Source: Chrysopilus asiliformis (taxonomy: Eukaryota; Arthropoda; Insecta; Diptera; Rhagionidae). Taken from it: DNA of 64,000 nucleotides. Positions 54,816-64,000 of this stretch are shown here, one piece after another. Under the pieces are notes generated by a model. That model had not been told where the DNA came from. It saw only the letters and a program-made list of their open reading frames with translations, and ran no database searches. The translations under genes were made by a program, and so were the position numbers. Numbering within the stretch: position 1 is the first letter of the stretch; every line of letters begins with the position of its first letter. The stretch spans positions 88,811,848-88,875,847 of the forward strand of contig OZ035960.1 of the NCBI GenBank assembly GCA_964034945.1. The letters are read 5' to 3'.

Positions 54816-55321
54816 CCCATTAACGACTAACGTTGCATATATGCAACGCAAGTCTATTCTATTTTAAAAGGGTTGTCAAAAATTTTTATGCGTTACAGTT
54901 ATTAAGCGGGCGGCAAAAATACCAAGCAGAAGTGACATATAAACAAAAAAAAATATGATTGCGCCAGTCAGTTAGACATTTTTAGTCAGCACGCGAGATT
55001 TATTTTTTGTGAAATGGAAAACAAAGTGGAAAAATTGAAATGGCAAGTATACGTAGGTGGGTGTCAATTTTTTTTATGTTTCGGTAAGTAATGTGATGAA
55101 AATTTTTGTGCAGTATAGTTTATAATTATCAATAGAATATAAATGTTTTCTTTTGGTTTGAACGGGTGAAACGTTATGTGGTGTTTAGGGCTGTTTCCAG
55201 TCGGCGTTGCATATATGCAACGTTAGTCCTAATACGGCACAACTTGATCGTGAGTATTTTTACATATATTTCATTTTTCAGATTTATGACTGCTGGGTAA
55301 GCTTGTGAGTACTATCGCTAT

Positions 55322-56353
55322 CGTCGTCAGATGAAGAGGATTTAGATAGTGTGGTTGTAGAACCACCTGATGAAGATGGTGAATCAGGTGAAGACTCGGG
55401 AGAAGATGATGGAGGAGATCTAATAAGTAATTTGCCTGTTAGGCAACTAAAGGCTCCGTGCGAGATTATTTCACGGAATCAACAACAAGGAGGTGATCCT
55501 GATCGAATTGGTGATCCCGATGAACATATCGGAATGTACCTGCAAGATGCACTGGACAATTCTTACCAAAATTTGAAAATGGATATGTTAGAAACTACAA
55601 CTGCTTCGTCTTCAACATCAACTACTATCCCAACTGGTCTTTTTGATAACCGTGCCGAAACGTCAACGCCATTCTGAACCTACTGGACCTGTGGAACACG
55701 CCGAAGAATCTACCGGTGTGATCCAACCACACACACCCACAACCTCACCACGGTCTCCAGAATCTTTACCAATGTCATTCAAATTGTAAGAAGAAATCCG
55801 AATATCGAAAGGTGAAAAAACACCTGCGAAAATATCAATGCGGATTCGACCCCTTAGAGAGCAACATCAACCAGGGAGCCTATTATGGAATACGATCGTA
55901 ATCGTAACGATCGGAATTTGCCTGTTGTTGTTGGTATAAAACACTAACAACAACACACAATTTCTGATCGTTACGATTACGATCGTATTCCATAATAGGC
56001 CCCCAGCTGAAACTGTCCAAGAGCCGTCATATTCCGAAAGTGACCATGAGCCGATGAAAGCACCTCCAAATCGACGACGCAGAGCACGAGTATCAGCACA
56101 AAAACCATCATCACAACCAAAACCGAAACCCCAAAATAGAATTAAAAAATATATTGAATTGCAAAAGAAACGAGAAACAAAAATAAAAAAACCGCGTGGT
56201 TGGGTTGAACCAGATGAAGAACAATTCCTGAGAAGGTTTCCACCAAGGCCGCCTAAGAGCTGTAAGGATGTGGCTCCACATCAACAGTTTGAGAAGTTTT
56301 TTAACGATGAAATATTACAATTGCTATCATTTTCAAAAACTATCATTTTCTAG
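55322..56353 (+). pseudogene. piggyBac-like transposase N-terminus, interrupted and truncated
   Basis: The first part, from about 55322, reads LSSSDEEDLDSVVVEPPDEDGESGED, the acidic start usual in piggyBac proteins, and goes on through GDPDEHIGMYLQD to a stop at 55677. After frame breaks and the hairpin insertion (55875-56003) it continues EPSYSESDHEPMKAPPNRRRRARVSAQKP, a basic linker, then WVEPDEEQFLRRFPPRPP and QQFEKFFNDEILQLL, the point where the family's conserved core begins. The frame ends there, at a deletion. It cannot be an active transposase. Confidence 0.8.
55875..56003. mobile_element. hairpin element D, copy 2
   Basis: 129-bp hairpin (CCTATTATGGAATACGATCG with its reverse complement; about four mismatches between the arms). 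The 31-bp core 55924-55954 is the exact reverse complement of 29761-29791. It is inserted in the piggyBac-like gene. Confidence 0.85.
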
Positions 56354-56713
56354 CAATAAATTAGTTTTTGTGCCTGTTTTTTGAACATTTATTTTATTTT
56401 GTCTCTCGGGCATAATCAATTTAAAAAAATGTCTGCCTGAATTAAATCTAAAAAAAGTTTCGGATTGTATACGTTTTTTTTTATTTTCATTTTTAAATAA
56501 AAATCAAATTTAAGACCATAAAGAATGAGTTTTTTTGAATTTTCGACTTATACAATATTAGGACTAACGTTGCATATATGCAACACTCTGACCTGCCCAA
56601 ACGGGTCAAGCAAAAAAGAAAAAAAAATTTTTCTTGGTTCGTGTGACCCACAGAGGCATGCTCCCGAAATTTCAGCCCAAAAAATCAATTTTTGGGATTC
56701 GGTCGTTAATGGG

Positions 56714-57060
56714 TTAATCAGACAGCCTAAAGAGAGCGGGTCGTGTATATTTTTTTTCATTTTTTTATTGAGATGATTTTCTAAACAACATATTTTTTTA
56801 TGATAAAGTTTCTCAAAAGTGTCTAAATCGGATTTAATAGAACTTTTCAGATAGACTTACATCATAGGCTTATGTAAGGCTTTTTTCATCACAAGGACAA
56901 ATATCAAGTAAGGCGTGAGACCACAGGAAGATTAAACTGCAAATGCGTAAGGGCAAAACCTGTAATTTTACGAAAAAACACCACATATTTTATTTATATT
57001 TGCTATTTAATAAAGATTTTCACAAGTGCTTTACAAAACGATATTATTATGCTTTCCAGT
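56714..57060. other. 3' flank of the minus-strand membrane-protein gene
   Basis: Contains TTTATT at 56989-56994, i.e. AATAAA on the minus strand 67 bases after the stop codon, the likely poly(A) signal. Otherwise AT-rich. Confidence 0.5.
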
Positions 57061-57819
57061 TTATATTTGTTCAAATTGAAATATGCAAAAGAAAATAGCC
57101 AAAATGACTAACAATACTACGAGCAAAAATATTAATAATCCGGCTATAATAAAGAAAACCAGTGGCTGTTCCGACACTATGACATTTCCACAGACATTTT
57201 GAATATTGTCACAAACTGCAGAGTAATTATTAGTTTTGAGAATTTTATATCGAGCCGTGATATTGATAAAATCTTCAATTCTACTTGATGTAGCGTTCAA
57301 AGCATCAAAACATTTTCTCCATCGAGGACGTTCGGACCCTAACTGCACGATAAAAGATCCCTCAGAATGTGTTTTGGATCCTGTATGATTTTTGCATCCC
57401 CAAAAGATAGCTAAATCGAGCAAATCATCCTGTGAGCCATAAATTAATTGAAATGTTAAATCATCAAGAATTTCTTGTGGCTCAACTCCGGATTTTGTTT
57501 TAATAATTGAACATTTTTCCTTAGAATATTGTACAAAATCATCTCTCCAGCAATATATTGAAAATTCTGAAGCCTCATGTTTGAAATATATTGCAAGATT
57601 TTTAAAGAAATCTGTTGTATTGTAGTCAAGATTGCGGAATTTAAAAATCGTCTTCATGTCTTCATCAAAGGGCAGAATGTAAACTATTTGCCAACTATAA
57701 ATTTGCGTTGGATTTTTTAGTTTAGGCGGATTTGGGCACGGACCATCGTAAATTTTTGAAAAAACTTGAATTGAACTTATTAACCAAATACTGAGACAAA
57801 ATGCATTTTCAGAAATCAT
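57061..57819 (-). CDS. type I membrane glycoprotein, unknown family, member 1 (252 aa)
   Basis: Single-exon frame from 57819 (AAAAATG context) to a stop at 57061. Residues 1-22 form a signal peptide ending near VFSKIYDG. The ectodomain has seven cysteines (DGPCP, IYCW, EKC, WGC, RKC, AVC, NVC), NTT/NHT/NAT/NIT N-glycosylation sites, and a strongly hydrophobic segment near residues 226-248 followed by a very short tail. Its paralogue at 61377-62111 keeps all seven cysteines and the blocks YDGPCPNPP, LPFDEDM, FKFRNLDYN, AIxWGCK and FINITARY. The N-terminal CP and the later aromatic-GC motif recall lipocalins, but this is only a suggestion. Predicted cell-surface protein, function unknown. Confidence 0.8.
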   Translation of the reverse strand: MISENAFCLSIWLISSIQVFSKIYDGPCPNPPKLKNPTQIYSWQIVYILPFDEDMKTIFKFRNLDYNTTDFFKNLAIYFKHEASEFSIYCWRDDFVQYSKEKCSIIKTKSGVEPQEILDDLTFQLIYGSQDDLLDLAIFWGCKNHTGSKTHSEGSFIVQLGSERPRWRKCFDALNATSSRIEDFINITARYKILKTNNYSAVCDNIQNVCGNVIVSEQPLVFFIIAGLLIFLLVVLLVILAIFFCIFQFEQI

Positions 57820-59373
57820 TTTTCTACTTTTCTACACGCTTCAATGAAAAACGCTGAGTGACTAAAACAAAATTGGAAAATTCGATATCTAATATCTAAT
57901 ATCCATCAAGACGCTATAAAAAGTTTCAATATTATTAAATTTGAAGTTGAGGAACGTAAATAAATCGTTTTATTTACATGTTTTGAATATTTATCTACAA
58001 AAAACACTATTTTGTCTTTCAGGTATTATCCCACATAAGTACAAACGGTCTGAAAATTGTAAAAATAAGGAAAAAGATACACAGAAAAAGCAATTGATGT
58101 AAAAACTGTGCGAAAAGTCGGGCAGACAAAAATATATTATATTTCATTTGCTTATACTTGCATCACAAATAAAACCGAAAATATTTTCGAGCACTGCAGT
58201 GGCGCCAAATTTAAAAAAAAAGCTTCGGAGATATTTAGTTATCGCAAAAACCGTTTTTCTTTTATTGTTCACAAACACTAAACCAGTTGAGAAAAACATT
58301 TAATTTTTGTGTGTGTTTGTTTTGTTTGGTCAAAAACTACAAAAACCTACTTGGTCTTAAATTCGAGAGCTTGCTTTAATTTTAAGATCAATTTTGTTCT
58401 GAAATTTGTGGTGGCGGTCTCTTCTAACACGTATATTTAGCTCTCTCTGACCAATGAAAAAATCTCATTTATCAATGTAAGCTCAATTTTCAGATCATTT
58501 GAACTTATGTGGGATAATGCCTTTAGACCATTAAAATATAGCCTTACAAATCCCAGGGGAATTGGCAAATGGTTTTTTTTTTTTACCAAAAACGTGATCC
58601 CAAAAGTGTTTAAATACTTTGAGTCGGGGGGTTTTTTATGAAAAAACACTGTGTTGTAATTACTTTATGCGTTCTGCTTGTTGTAATTAAACCAGAATTT
58701 CTAAAGTGATTTTTATTGATTTCATAACTTTTGAGAGCTGTAACATTGAAAATGCTTCTGGGACACATTGGAATTATAGAGAAGGCTTACTATTGACGAG
58801 TGAACAAATTCTCTTCTGTAGCGTCCCGAGACAAAAAAAATCAAAATTAACCAAAAATAAACTATGCCTGACGACAAATCCTTTTTTGCACATAAAAATA
58901 ACAGTATATCCTCTAGAAAGCATAAAGGGAACGAAATGTAATATGTGGCGAAAATTTGCGGTTTCTGAAAGTTTCTTTAGCGAAATTGTGAGAAGCTTTT
59001 TTATGATTTTCCGCAATCTTTAGTTATGGTTATTGGACCCCTATTTTAGTCAAAGAAATTTAAGTTATTATAGAGCCTAAAAATGGCTGGTTTCTCGGCA
59101 GATATTAAATGATATTAAAACAAATTTCATGTGGTTTTAATAGTAGCGGTGTTGAATTGTTTATTGGGAAAAAATTATCTACACAATATTTTTGGGCTAG
59201 ATTTTAATCTTTTTGGTATTGTATATAGTTCCAGATCGAAACAAAGATTAAATACGAATCTCGCAAAAGATTATTTCTCTTTAAATTTTTTTTTATTAAG
59301 ACGTAACCCAAATAAATTATTGATTTTAATACTTTTTGTATTACATTTTAGTGCAACCGCAGTATTTTTACAC
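57820..59373. other. upstream region of the membrane-protein gene, gene-free
   Basis: AT-rich. 58070-58200 starts like a short repeat (ATACACAGAAAAAGCAATTG). The small open frames at 58437-59388 have no domain, and several overlap on opposite strands. No clear repeat is shared with other parts of the window. Confidence 0.4.
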
Positions 59374-60240
59374 GGAAAAAACATATAGGAACCATTCCAC
59401 CAAAATCGCATGCTCCAGTCCACCATAGATGGAAAAAAACGGCATAGTGGCCAAATATGGGAATCATTCCTATAAAAAAGGTGTAACAGCTCCCACATTT
59501 TTTAGGACACATTCCAACAAAAAAGTGGTCGTATTCTTTTTTTTTTGGTGTAACCATTCCCAAAATTATGGCAAAGACTCCAACGTGTTACCTGGGAGAG
59601 ATTACTATATATGTTAGACTGGTTACGACAAAAATATGGCGACATTCCCTTTTGTAAAGGACTCAATCCTATAAAACGTTGTAATGTCTCCATTGATTAT
59701 TGGATTCTCTCCTGTATATATTCGCGACATTCTAATTTGAAATAGGACACGTTCCTATAATTATAGCACCAAGTCCTATCTGTATAGGACTGGAGACTTT
59801 TTTTTTATTGGATCCTGTCCAATCTAAAGGGGAGAAACAAAAATTCGAGTATTCGAATATTCGAGATAGAGAAGTTCGGGGCCTCAAAATATTCGAGATA
59901 TGAAGTAGCTCGAGCAAAAAAAACGCCCTGTAATTAGAAAATTTCTCCGACACAAGTGTCAGATTGTGGCACTAGGCAGGTCCAAGGTATATATACTCCG
60001 AGTTCGCAAACCACGTGTGAATTATAATCGAAGAAAAAATTCGACTTGAATTATCATATTCGCTGAATCCTATTTGCATAGGAATGAGTCCACCAAAACT
60101 TAGGATTCATTCCATTTTTTTTGTAGGACTGAGCCCTACATAATATTGGAGTCATTTCTAAAAACAGTGGGAATGATTCCATTCCATAATATAGTAATGA
60201 TTCCACCTCAGATTAACAACGTCTCCAATGCGAACTAGGA
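59374..60240. repeat. array of degenerate AGGANNNNTTCCTA dyads
   Basis: Begins CACGGAAAAAACATATAGG like the dyad elements at 19731 and 62245. Imperfect palindromes of the form (T)AGGA(A/C)..(A/G)TTCC(T)A follow every 20-50 bases: AGGAACCATTCC, GGGAATCATTCCTA, AGGACACATTCC, AGGACTCAATCCTA, AGGACACGTTCCTA, AAGTCCTATCTGTATAGGACT, AGGAATGAGTCC, GGGAATGATTCC and others. 59826-60055 is a different insert rich in ATTCGAGTATTCGAATATTCG. No coding frame is credible. Confidence 0.65.
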
Positions 60241-61016
60241 ACGAGTTTGTTCTTACGATAAATTGTTCTTACGATAAATTGTTCTTACGATAAATTGTTC
60301 TTACGATAAATTGTTTTACGATAAATTGTTCACGATAAATTGTCTTACGATAAATTGTCTTACGATAAATTGTCTTACGATAAATTGTTCTTACGATAAA
60401 TTGTCTTACGATAAATTGTTCTTACGATAAATTGTCTTACGATAAATTGTTCTTACGATAAATTATCTTACGATAAATTGTTCTTACGATAAATTGTCTT
60501 ACGATAAATTGTTCTTACGATAAATTGTCTTACGATAAATTGTTCTTACGATAAATTATCTTACGATAAATTGTTCTTACGATAAATTGTCTTACGATAA
60601 ATTGTTCTTACGATAAATTGTCTTACGATAAATTGTCTTACGATAAATTGTCTTATGATAAATTGTTCTACGATAAATTGTCTTACGATAAATTGTCTTA
60701 TGATAAATTGTTCTTACGAAAATTGTCTTACGATAAATTGTCTTACGATAAATTATCTTACGATAAATTGTTCTTACGATAAATTGTCTTACGATAAATT
60801 GTTCTTACGATAAATTGTCTTACGATAAATTGTCTTACGATAAATTGTCTTATGATAAATTGTTCTTACGATAAATTGTCTTACGATAAATTGTTCTTAC
60901 GATAAATTGTTCTTACGATAAATTGTTCTTACGATAAATTGTTCTTATGATTAATTGTTTTACGATAAATTGTTCACGATAAATTGTTTTACGATAAATT
61001 GTTCACGATAAATTGT
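60241..61016. repeat. minisatellite, unit TTCTTACGATAAATTG
   Basis: About 50 tandem copies of a 15-16 bp unit, alternating between TTCTTACGATAAATTG and the one-base-shorter TCTTACGATAAATTG; a few units carry TTATGATAAATTG or CACGATAAATTG variants near the ends. It directly continues the dyad array and ends before CCGCGAATCC. Confidence 0.95.
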
Positions 61017-61376
61017 CCGCGAATCCTTTTTGACATATAATGTTGTGACTCGGGTAACGCAACTGACTCGGTTATTGCAACAGGCTCTGTCTACTATAGT
61101 TGCGATTACCGAGGTCACACTGTATATTTCTTTAAAAATCTATCAAAGACCAAAGTCTGTTTATTGGGCAAGAATTTCATCATAATCTATTTTATATCAA
61201 CTTCTAATGGTATTAGAATTGTGAAAATTGTATTGGCAATTTCTTCATAACAAATTATATCCGAATAAATTATATTTAAATATTTTATTGTCTGTTATAA
61301 TAAGTTCTTTACTAACATTTTGATTCTAATTAATTTTGATTTTAGTACTAGAAATTTACTTATACCGGGTGGAAAT
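61017..61376. other. upstream region of membrane-protein gene 2
   Basis: Between the minisatellite and the start codon. A potential splice acceptor (TTTTGATTTTAG, ending 61345) lies 31 bases before the ATG, so an upstream non-coding exon is possible. No TATA box is evident. Confidence 0.4.
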
Positions 61377-62111
61377 ATGATTCTTAAACGGGAAATTCGT
61401 TTCAGTATTTTGTTAATATGTTCAACTGGTGTTTTGTCAAAAATTTACGATGGACCATGCCCAAATCCACCTGAATTGAAAAATTCTATGCCTTTATTTT
61501 ATTGGCGATTAAATTACTTTTTGCCATTTGATGAGGACATGAATACAATTTTCAAATTCCGTAATCTAGACTATAATAAAACAGATTTCTTCAGACATCT
61601 AGAAGTAAATTTCTATCCTGATGAAAATCACATCTCAATAGAATGCAAGGTGCAGATGGGGAATAACTCCATATCAACCTTTTCGGGAGAATGTGCGAAT
61701 TTTAAAAGAATCGAAAAAGGCGATACTATAACGATGCCTGATGATTTGAAGTTACAACCGATTTATGCATCACAAGATTTAGCCATTATTTGGGGATGTA
61801 AAGATTATTTAGGGTCACAAAAACATTCGGAGGGTGCGTTTATTGTGCACTTCATACACGGCACCCCTCAATGGAGCAAATGTTTTGACGCCTTAAATGT
61901 AACATCAAGTAGAATTGGAGATTTTATAAACATTACTGCCCGATACGAAGGTCTGGAAAATGTTGGTGTTCCTGACGTTTGCAATGAAATTGAAAAAGTT
62001 TGCGGTAACCGAATTTTACACCAATCGCATTCACTGTTATATCCAATATTAACTGGTGTTTCGTTGTTTATTTATACTTTGCTTCTTATTTACTATTTTA
62101 TATTACGATGA
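61377..62111 (+). CDS. type I membrane glycoprotein, unknown family, member 2 (244 aa)
   Basis: ATG at 61377 is chosen because it is followed at once by a signal peptide (MILKREIRFSILLICSTGVLS); the open frame extends 19 codons further up without an ATG. The ectodomain matches member 1 at roughly half its positions by eye: YDGPCPNPPELKN, YFLPFDEDM, IFKFRNLDYN, LAIIWGCKDY, HSEGAFIVHF, DALNVTSSRIGDFINITARY. The seven ectodomain cysteines and N-glycosylation sites are kept, and a C-terminal hydrophobic helix (about residues 222-243) reaches the end with almost no cytoplasmic tail. It could be a single-pass or a lipid-anchored protein. It is divergent to member 1, 3.6 kb apart. Poly(A) signal at 62160. 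Function unknown. Confidence 0.8.
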   Translation: MILKREIRFSILLICSTGVLSKIYDGPCPNPPELKNSMPLFYWRLNYFLPFDEDMNTIFKFRNLDYNKTDFFRHLEVNFYPDENHISIECKVQMGNNSISTFSGECANFKRIEKGDTITMPDDLKLQPIYASQDLAIIWGCKDYLGSQKHSEGAFIVHFIHGTPQWSKCFDALNVTSSRIGDFINITARYEGLENVGVPDVCNEIEKVCGNRILHQSHSLLYPILTGVSLFIYTLLLIYYFILR

Positions 62112-62159
62112 GAAAATGTAATCATTTACAAGGTTGATCTGTAATATTGAAAAATTGAA

Positions 62160-62165
62160 AATAAA
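62160..62165 (+). promoter_or_regulatory. poly(A) signal of membrane-protein gene 2
   Basis: AATAAA 49 bases after the stop codon at 62111. Confidence 0.6.
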
Positions 62166-62244
62166 AAGTTTTTTTTAAGGCAAAGGAGAAACAAGAAAAT
62201 TTATTGCGATCACGTGTAAATCTTGATCCATGTGATCGTATTTA

Positions 62245-62990
62245 TACTCGAAAAAAATCCACATAGGAAAAGTTCCTATAAAATATGGGAAAGCGATTAT
62301 AGGACTCGTAACACCATTTTGTAGCAAAGGCTGCCATAAATATTGGAACTAGTCCTAGCTTTCGTGCAATCATTTCTGTGTATACAGGACTGAGAGAAGA
62401 GTGGACATATTCCAACAAAAGTAGCACCCGTTCCTAGTTTTTACAGGGTGAGTCAGTGAAGTTTAGATATCAATGTTATGCACATCTGGCATTTTTCCCG
62501 AGCGAATTAGTTTATTCTCTATAGAATAATTTTATTGTTTTTTTTGTATTATAAGTCATAATAAATATGGACTCGACAAGAGAGCTCGTTGTGATCCTGC
62601 TATCCTTAAACGCCTTAGAGATGTTGGTATCAATGAAAGATTTATCTTCCGGACTATAAAACGATTTAGCGAGACACAAGTGGACCAAAGAAAACGGCAA
62701 GAAGCAATAGTAAAGATATGCGATGAAATGCCACAGAAAATAGTGCGTGCCAGCTGCAATACATTTTTCAAACGTTTACATCTCACCATTAAGGAGAAAG
62801 GTGAAAGATTTGAGCTGCGCAATTATTTATTAATTTTTTTTTATGTCTTTAAACAAAAAAAAAATATTACTCTTTCAAATCCACATATTATTTGTTTTAC
62901 AGCATTTTTATTTGCTGACAGTAGTTGTGACTCACCCTGTACTGGAGACATTCCCCAAGGAGCACAAAGTCCTAAGATAATGTTCACGAC
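62245..62990. mobile_element. dyad-motif element, copy 3, split by a Tc1/mariner relative
   Basis: 62245-62443 matches 19731-19867 plus 20774-20830 (AGGAAAAGTTCCTATAAAAT, TTGGAACTAGTCCTAG, GTGGACATATTCCAACAAAA). 62940-62990 continues with GGAGACATTCC and AAAGTCCTAAGATAATG. Non-coding; the left boundary is near GAAAAAAATCC. Confidence 0.7.
62444..62939 (+). mobile_element. internally deleted Tc1/mariner-superfamily element
   Basis: Ends CAGGGTGAGTCA and TGACTCACCCTG, flanked by TA on each side. Two transposase scraps remain: a helix-turn-helix-like piece (RDVGINERFIFRTIKRF, about 62615-62670) and a C-terminal piece (MPQKIVRASCNTFFKRLHLTIKEKGERFEL, about 62725-62815) typical of IS630/Tc1/mariner proteins. 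Everything between them, including the catalytic residues, is deleted. Confidence 0.75.
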
Positions 62991-64000
62991 CGCTTGAAGA
63001 CGTCGTCAATATTACTTTTCAGTTGCAAAGACTCTCTCCGGTCGTAAAACTGTCTGGTGGACTACAAAACAACTGGTTGTTGCGTAGTCGTAATTTGCAT
63101 TATTTCGTATGGCTAACGACTTATTACGCAACCATCAGACTACTTTTCAGGCCAGGAGGTCGTCAATCCAACCTCCGTACGTAATTATGGGTCAACCTTA
63201 CGACGGTCGTAACAAAGGTCTTTAAAACCACGTTACAACCACTGATGGAATTTGATACCGACCCGGTAAATTATTGCTCACTGAAAACATTTTCTCTCTT
63301 TCCAACTTTGACATTTATATGAATCAAACTTATACTAAGTTCACACCGACACAAAATCCCGTAATTTTGCGAAATGATTTAAATCTTAAACCAAAGTGTT
63401 CACACAGAGGTTAAGGTAATTTTGCTTGACATTTCAAGTACAGGATTGCTATGAATTTTAGTGTAGGATTGCTATGAATTTTAGTAATATGATGAATAAT
63501 ATAATTCAAAACATCGATGAAACATGTGCAAACAGAATTAGACACTTTAGAAGAAAATGGAAATGATCTGTAATGAAAATAAACAATTATTTTCCATTTC
63601 ATATTTAACTGCATCATAAACATGTCCATTTATTTATTTTTTCAGATCACAGGTTTACTAAAATATCCTCTTCGCGTGCGGAACACGGCTTCTTTTTCTT
63701 ATATCTCCGTCTTTCCAATCCAGCACAAATGTCAAAACTGGTATACTCAAGAGAGCTGAATGAGTGATGCAGGGTTGTATTCATTGTTTTTGCTTGATTT
63801 CGTTCCTAATTTTGTGGAAATTGCATACTTTTAGTGATTTTGAAAACAGGTTAATGTACTGGAAATCTCGTGGTTTCGAAGAAGATTTCGTTCAAAATTA
63901 CGAAAATCTTCAAAATTACGTAATTTTGTGAACATAGTATTAATTAAATGCTGCTTATTCTGATATTCTTATTTACTGGGCATCACATAGAAGTTAATTT
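62991..64000. other. unassigned end of window
   Basis: 63020-63240 has GGTCGTAA/TTACGACC and TTGTTGCGTAGTCG words in both orientations, a possible eroded inverted-repeat element with a weak counterpart at 32340-32420. 63430-63490 contains a short tandem duplication (AGGATTGCTATGAATTTTAG twice). No gene recognised. Confidence 0.35.

Larger units (their letters stand above)
54816..56713 (+). mobile_element. piggyBac-like deletion derivative keeping the transposase N-terminus
   Basis: Perfect 12-bp ends CCCATTAACGAC / GTCGTTAATGGG between two TTAA sites (54812-54815 and 56714-56717). The palindrome GTTGCATATATGCAAC lies just inside the left end (54833), again at 55205 and near the right end (56570). 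It carries an acidic and basic N-terminal transposase region and no catalytic domain, and has a hairpin element inserted at 55875. Confidence 0.88.

Noticed and set aside
60241..61016. Could the 15/16-bp array be a CRISPR array?
   Set aside because: There are no unique spacers; the units are directly contiguous, and the sequence is eukaryotic. It is a minisatellite.

Overview
The window is AT-rich, intron-bearing animal DNA with very low gene density, packed with DNA-transposon debris. Short introns (54-80 bases where undisturbed), AATAAA poly(A) signals, a lineage-type family of small secreted proteins resembling the DUF1091/DM8 family known mainly from Drosophila and other flies, and DD41D (rosa-type) and DD34D mariners, Tc1, P-like, piggyBac-like, Harbinger and many hAT elements together point to a dipteran, probably a brachyceran fly. 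I cannot name the species from sequence alone.

Genes. Seven protein-coding genes look intact. Five (5874-6750 +, 10837-11480 +, 12878-13565 +, 32057-36474 +, 39408-40073 -) are paralogues of 173-180 aa. All have three exons: a signal-peptide exon of 18-23 codons, a 49-51 codon exon with four cysteines, and a last exon of about 100-112 codons with a D/N/E-x-C motif and a CP motif. All introns are in phase 0. Two more genes (57061-57819 - and 61377-62111 +) are divergently oriented paralogues of 252 and 244 aa: signal peptide, seven-cysteine glycosylated ectodomain, C-terminal membrane segment. I do not recognise this second family with certainty; a lipocalin-like fold is a hypothesis.

Layout. 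1-3.24 kb: a 12-bp satellite of at least 2.8 kb running into a Helitron-type 3' end. 3.5-5.5 kb: nested inverted-repeat elements. 5.9-13.6 kb: three DUF1091-like genes separated by Harbinger, hAT, hairpin MITE and Helitron-like repeats. 13.6-31.7 kb: gene desert with a piggyBac-like relic, a GC-rich inverted-repeat element split by a hAT, a tRNA-derived SINE, two DD41D mariners, one Tc1 element and a pogo-type element. 32.1-40.1 kb: two convergent DUF1091-like genes, one with a 2.7-kb intron swollen by elements nested three deep. 40.4-56.7 kb: gene desert with a LINE/hAT/palindrome nest, hAT relics, a Harbinger copy split by a hAT and followed by a P-like THAP element, a DD34D mariner and a piggyBac-like deletion derivative. 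57-62.1 kb: the membrane-protein pair, separated by a dyad-motif array and a 16-bp minisatellite. 62.2-64 kb: another dyad element split by a deleted Tc1/mariner relative.

How it fits together. No operon-like or pathway relationship is visible. The genes are two small tandem families of secreted or surface proteins. The main story otherwise is genome dynamics: nearly every transposon is an internal-deletion derivative, several carry exact target duplications, and many are nested so that insertion order can be read directly.
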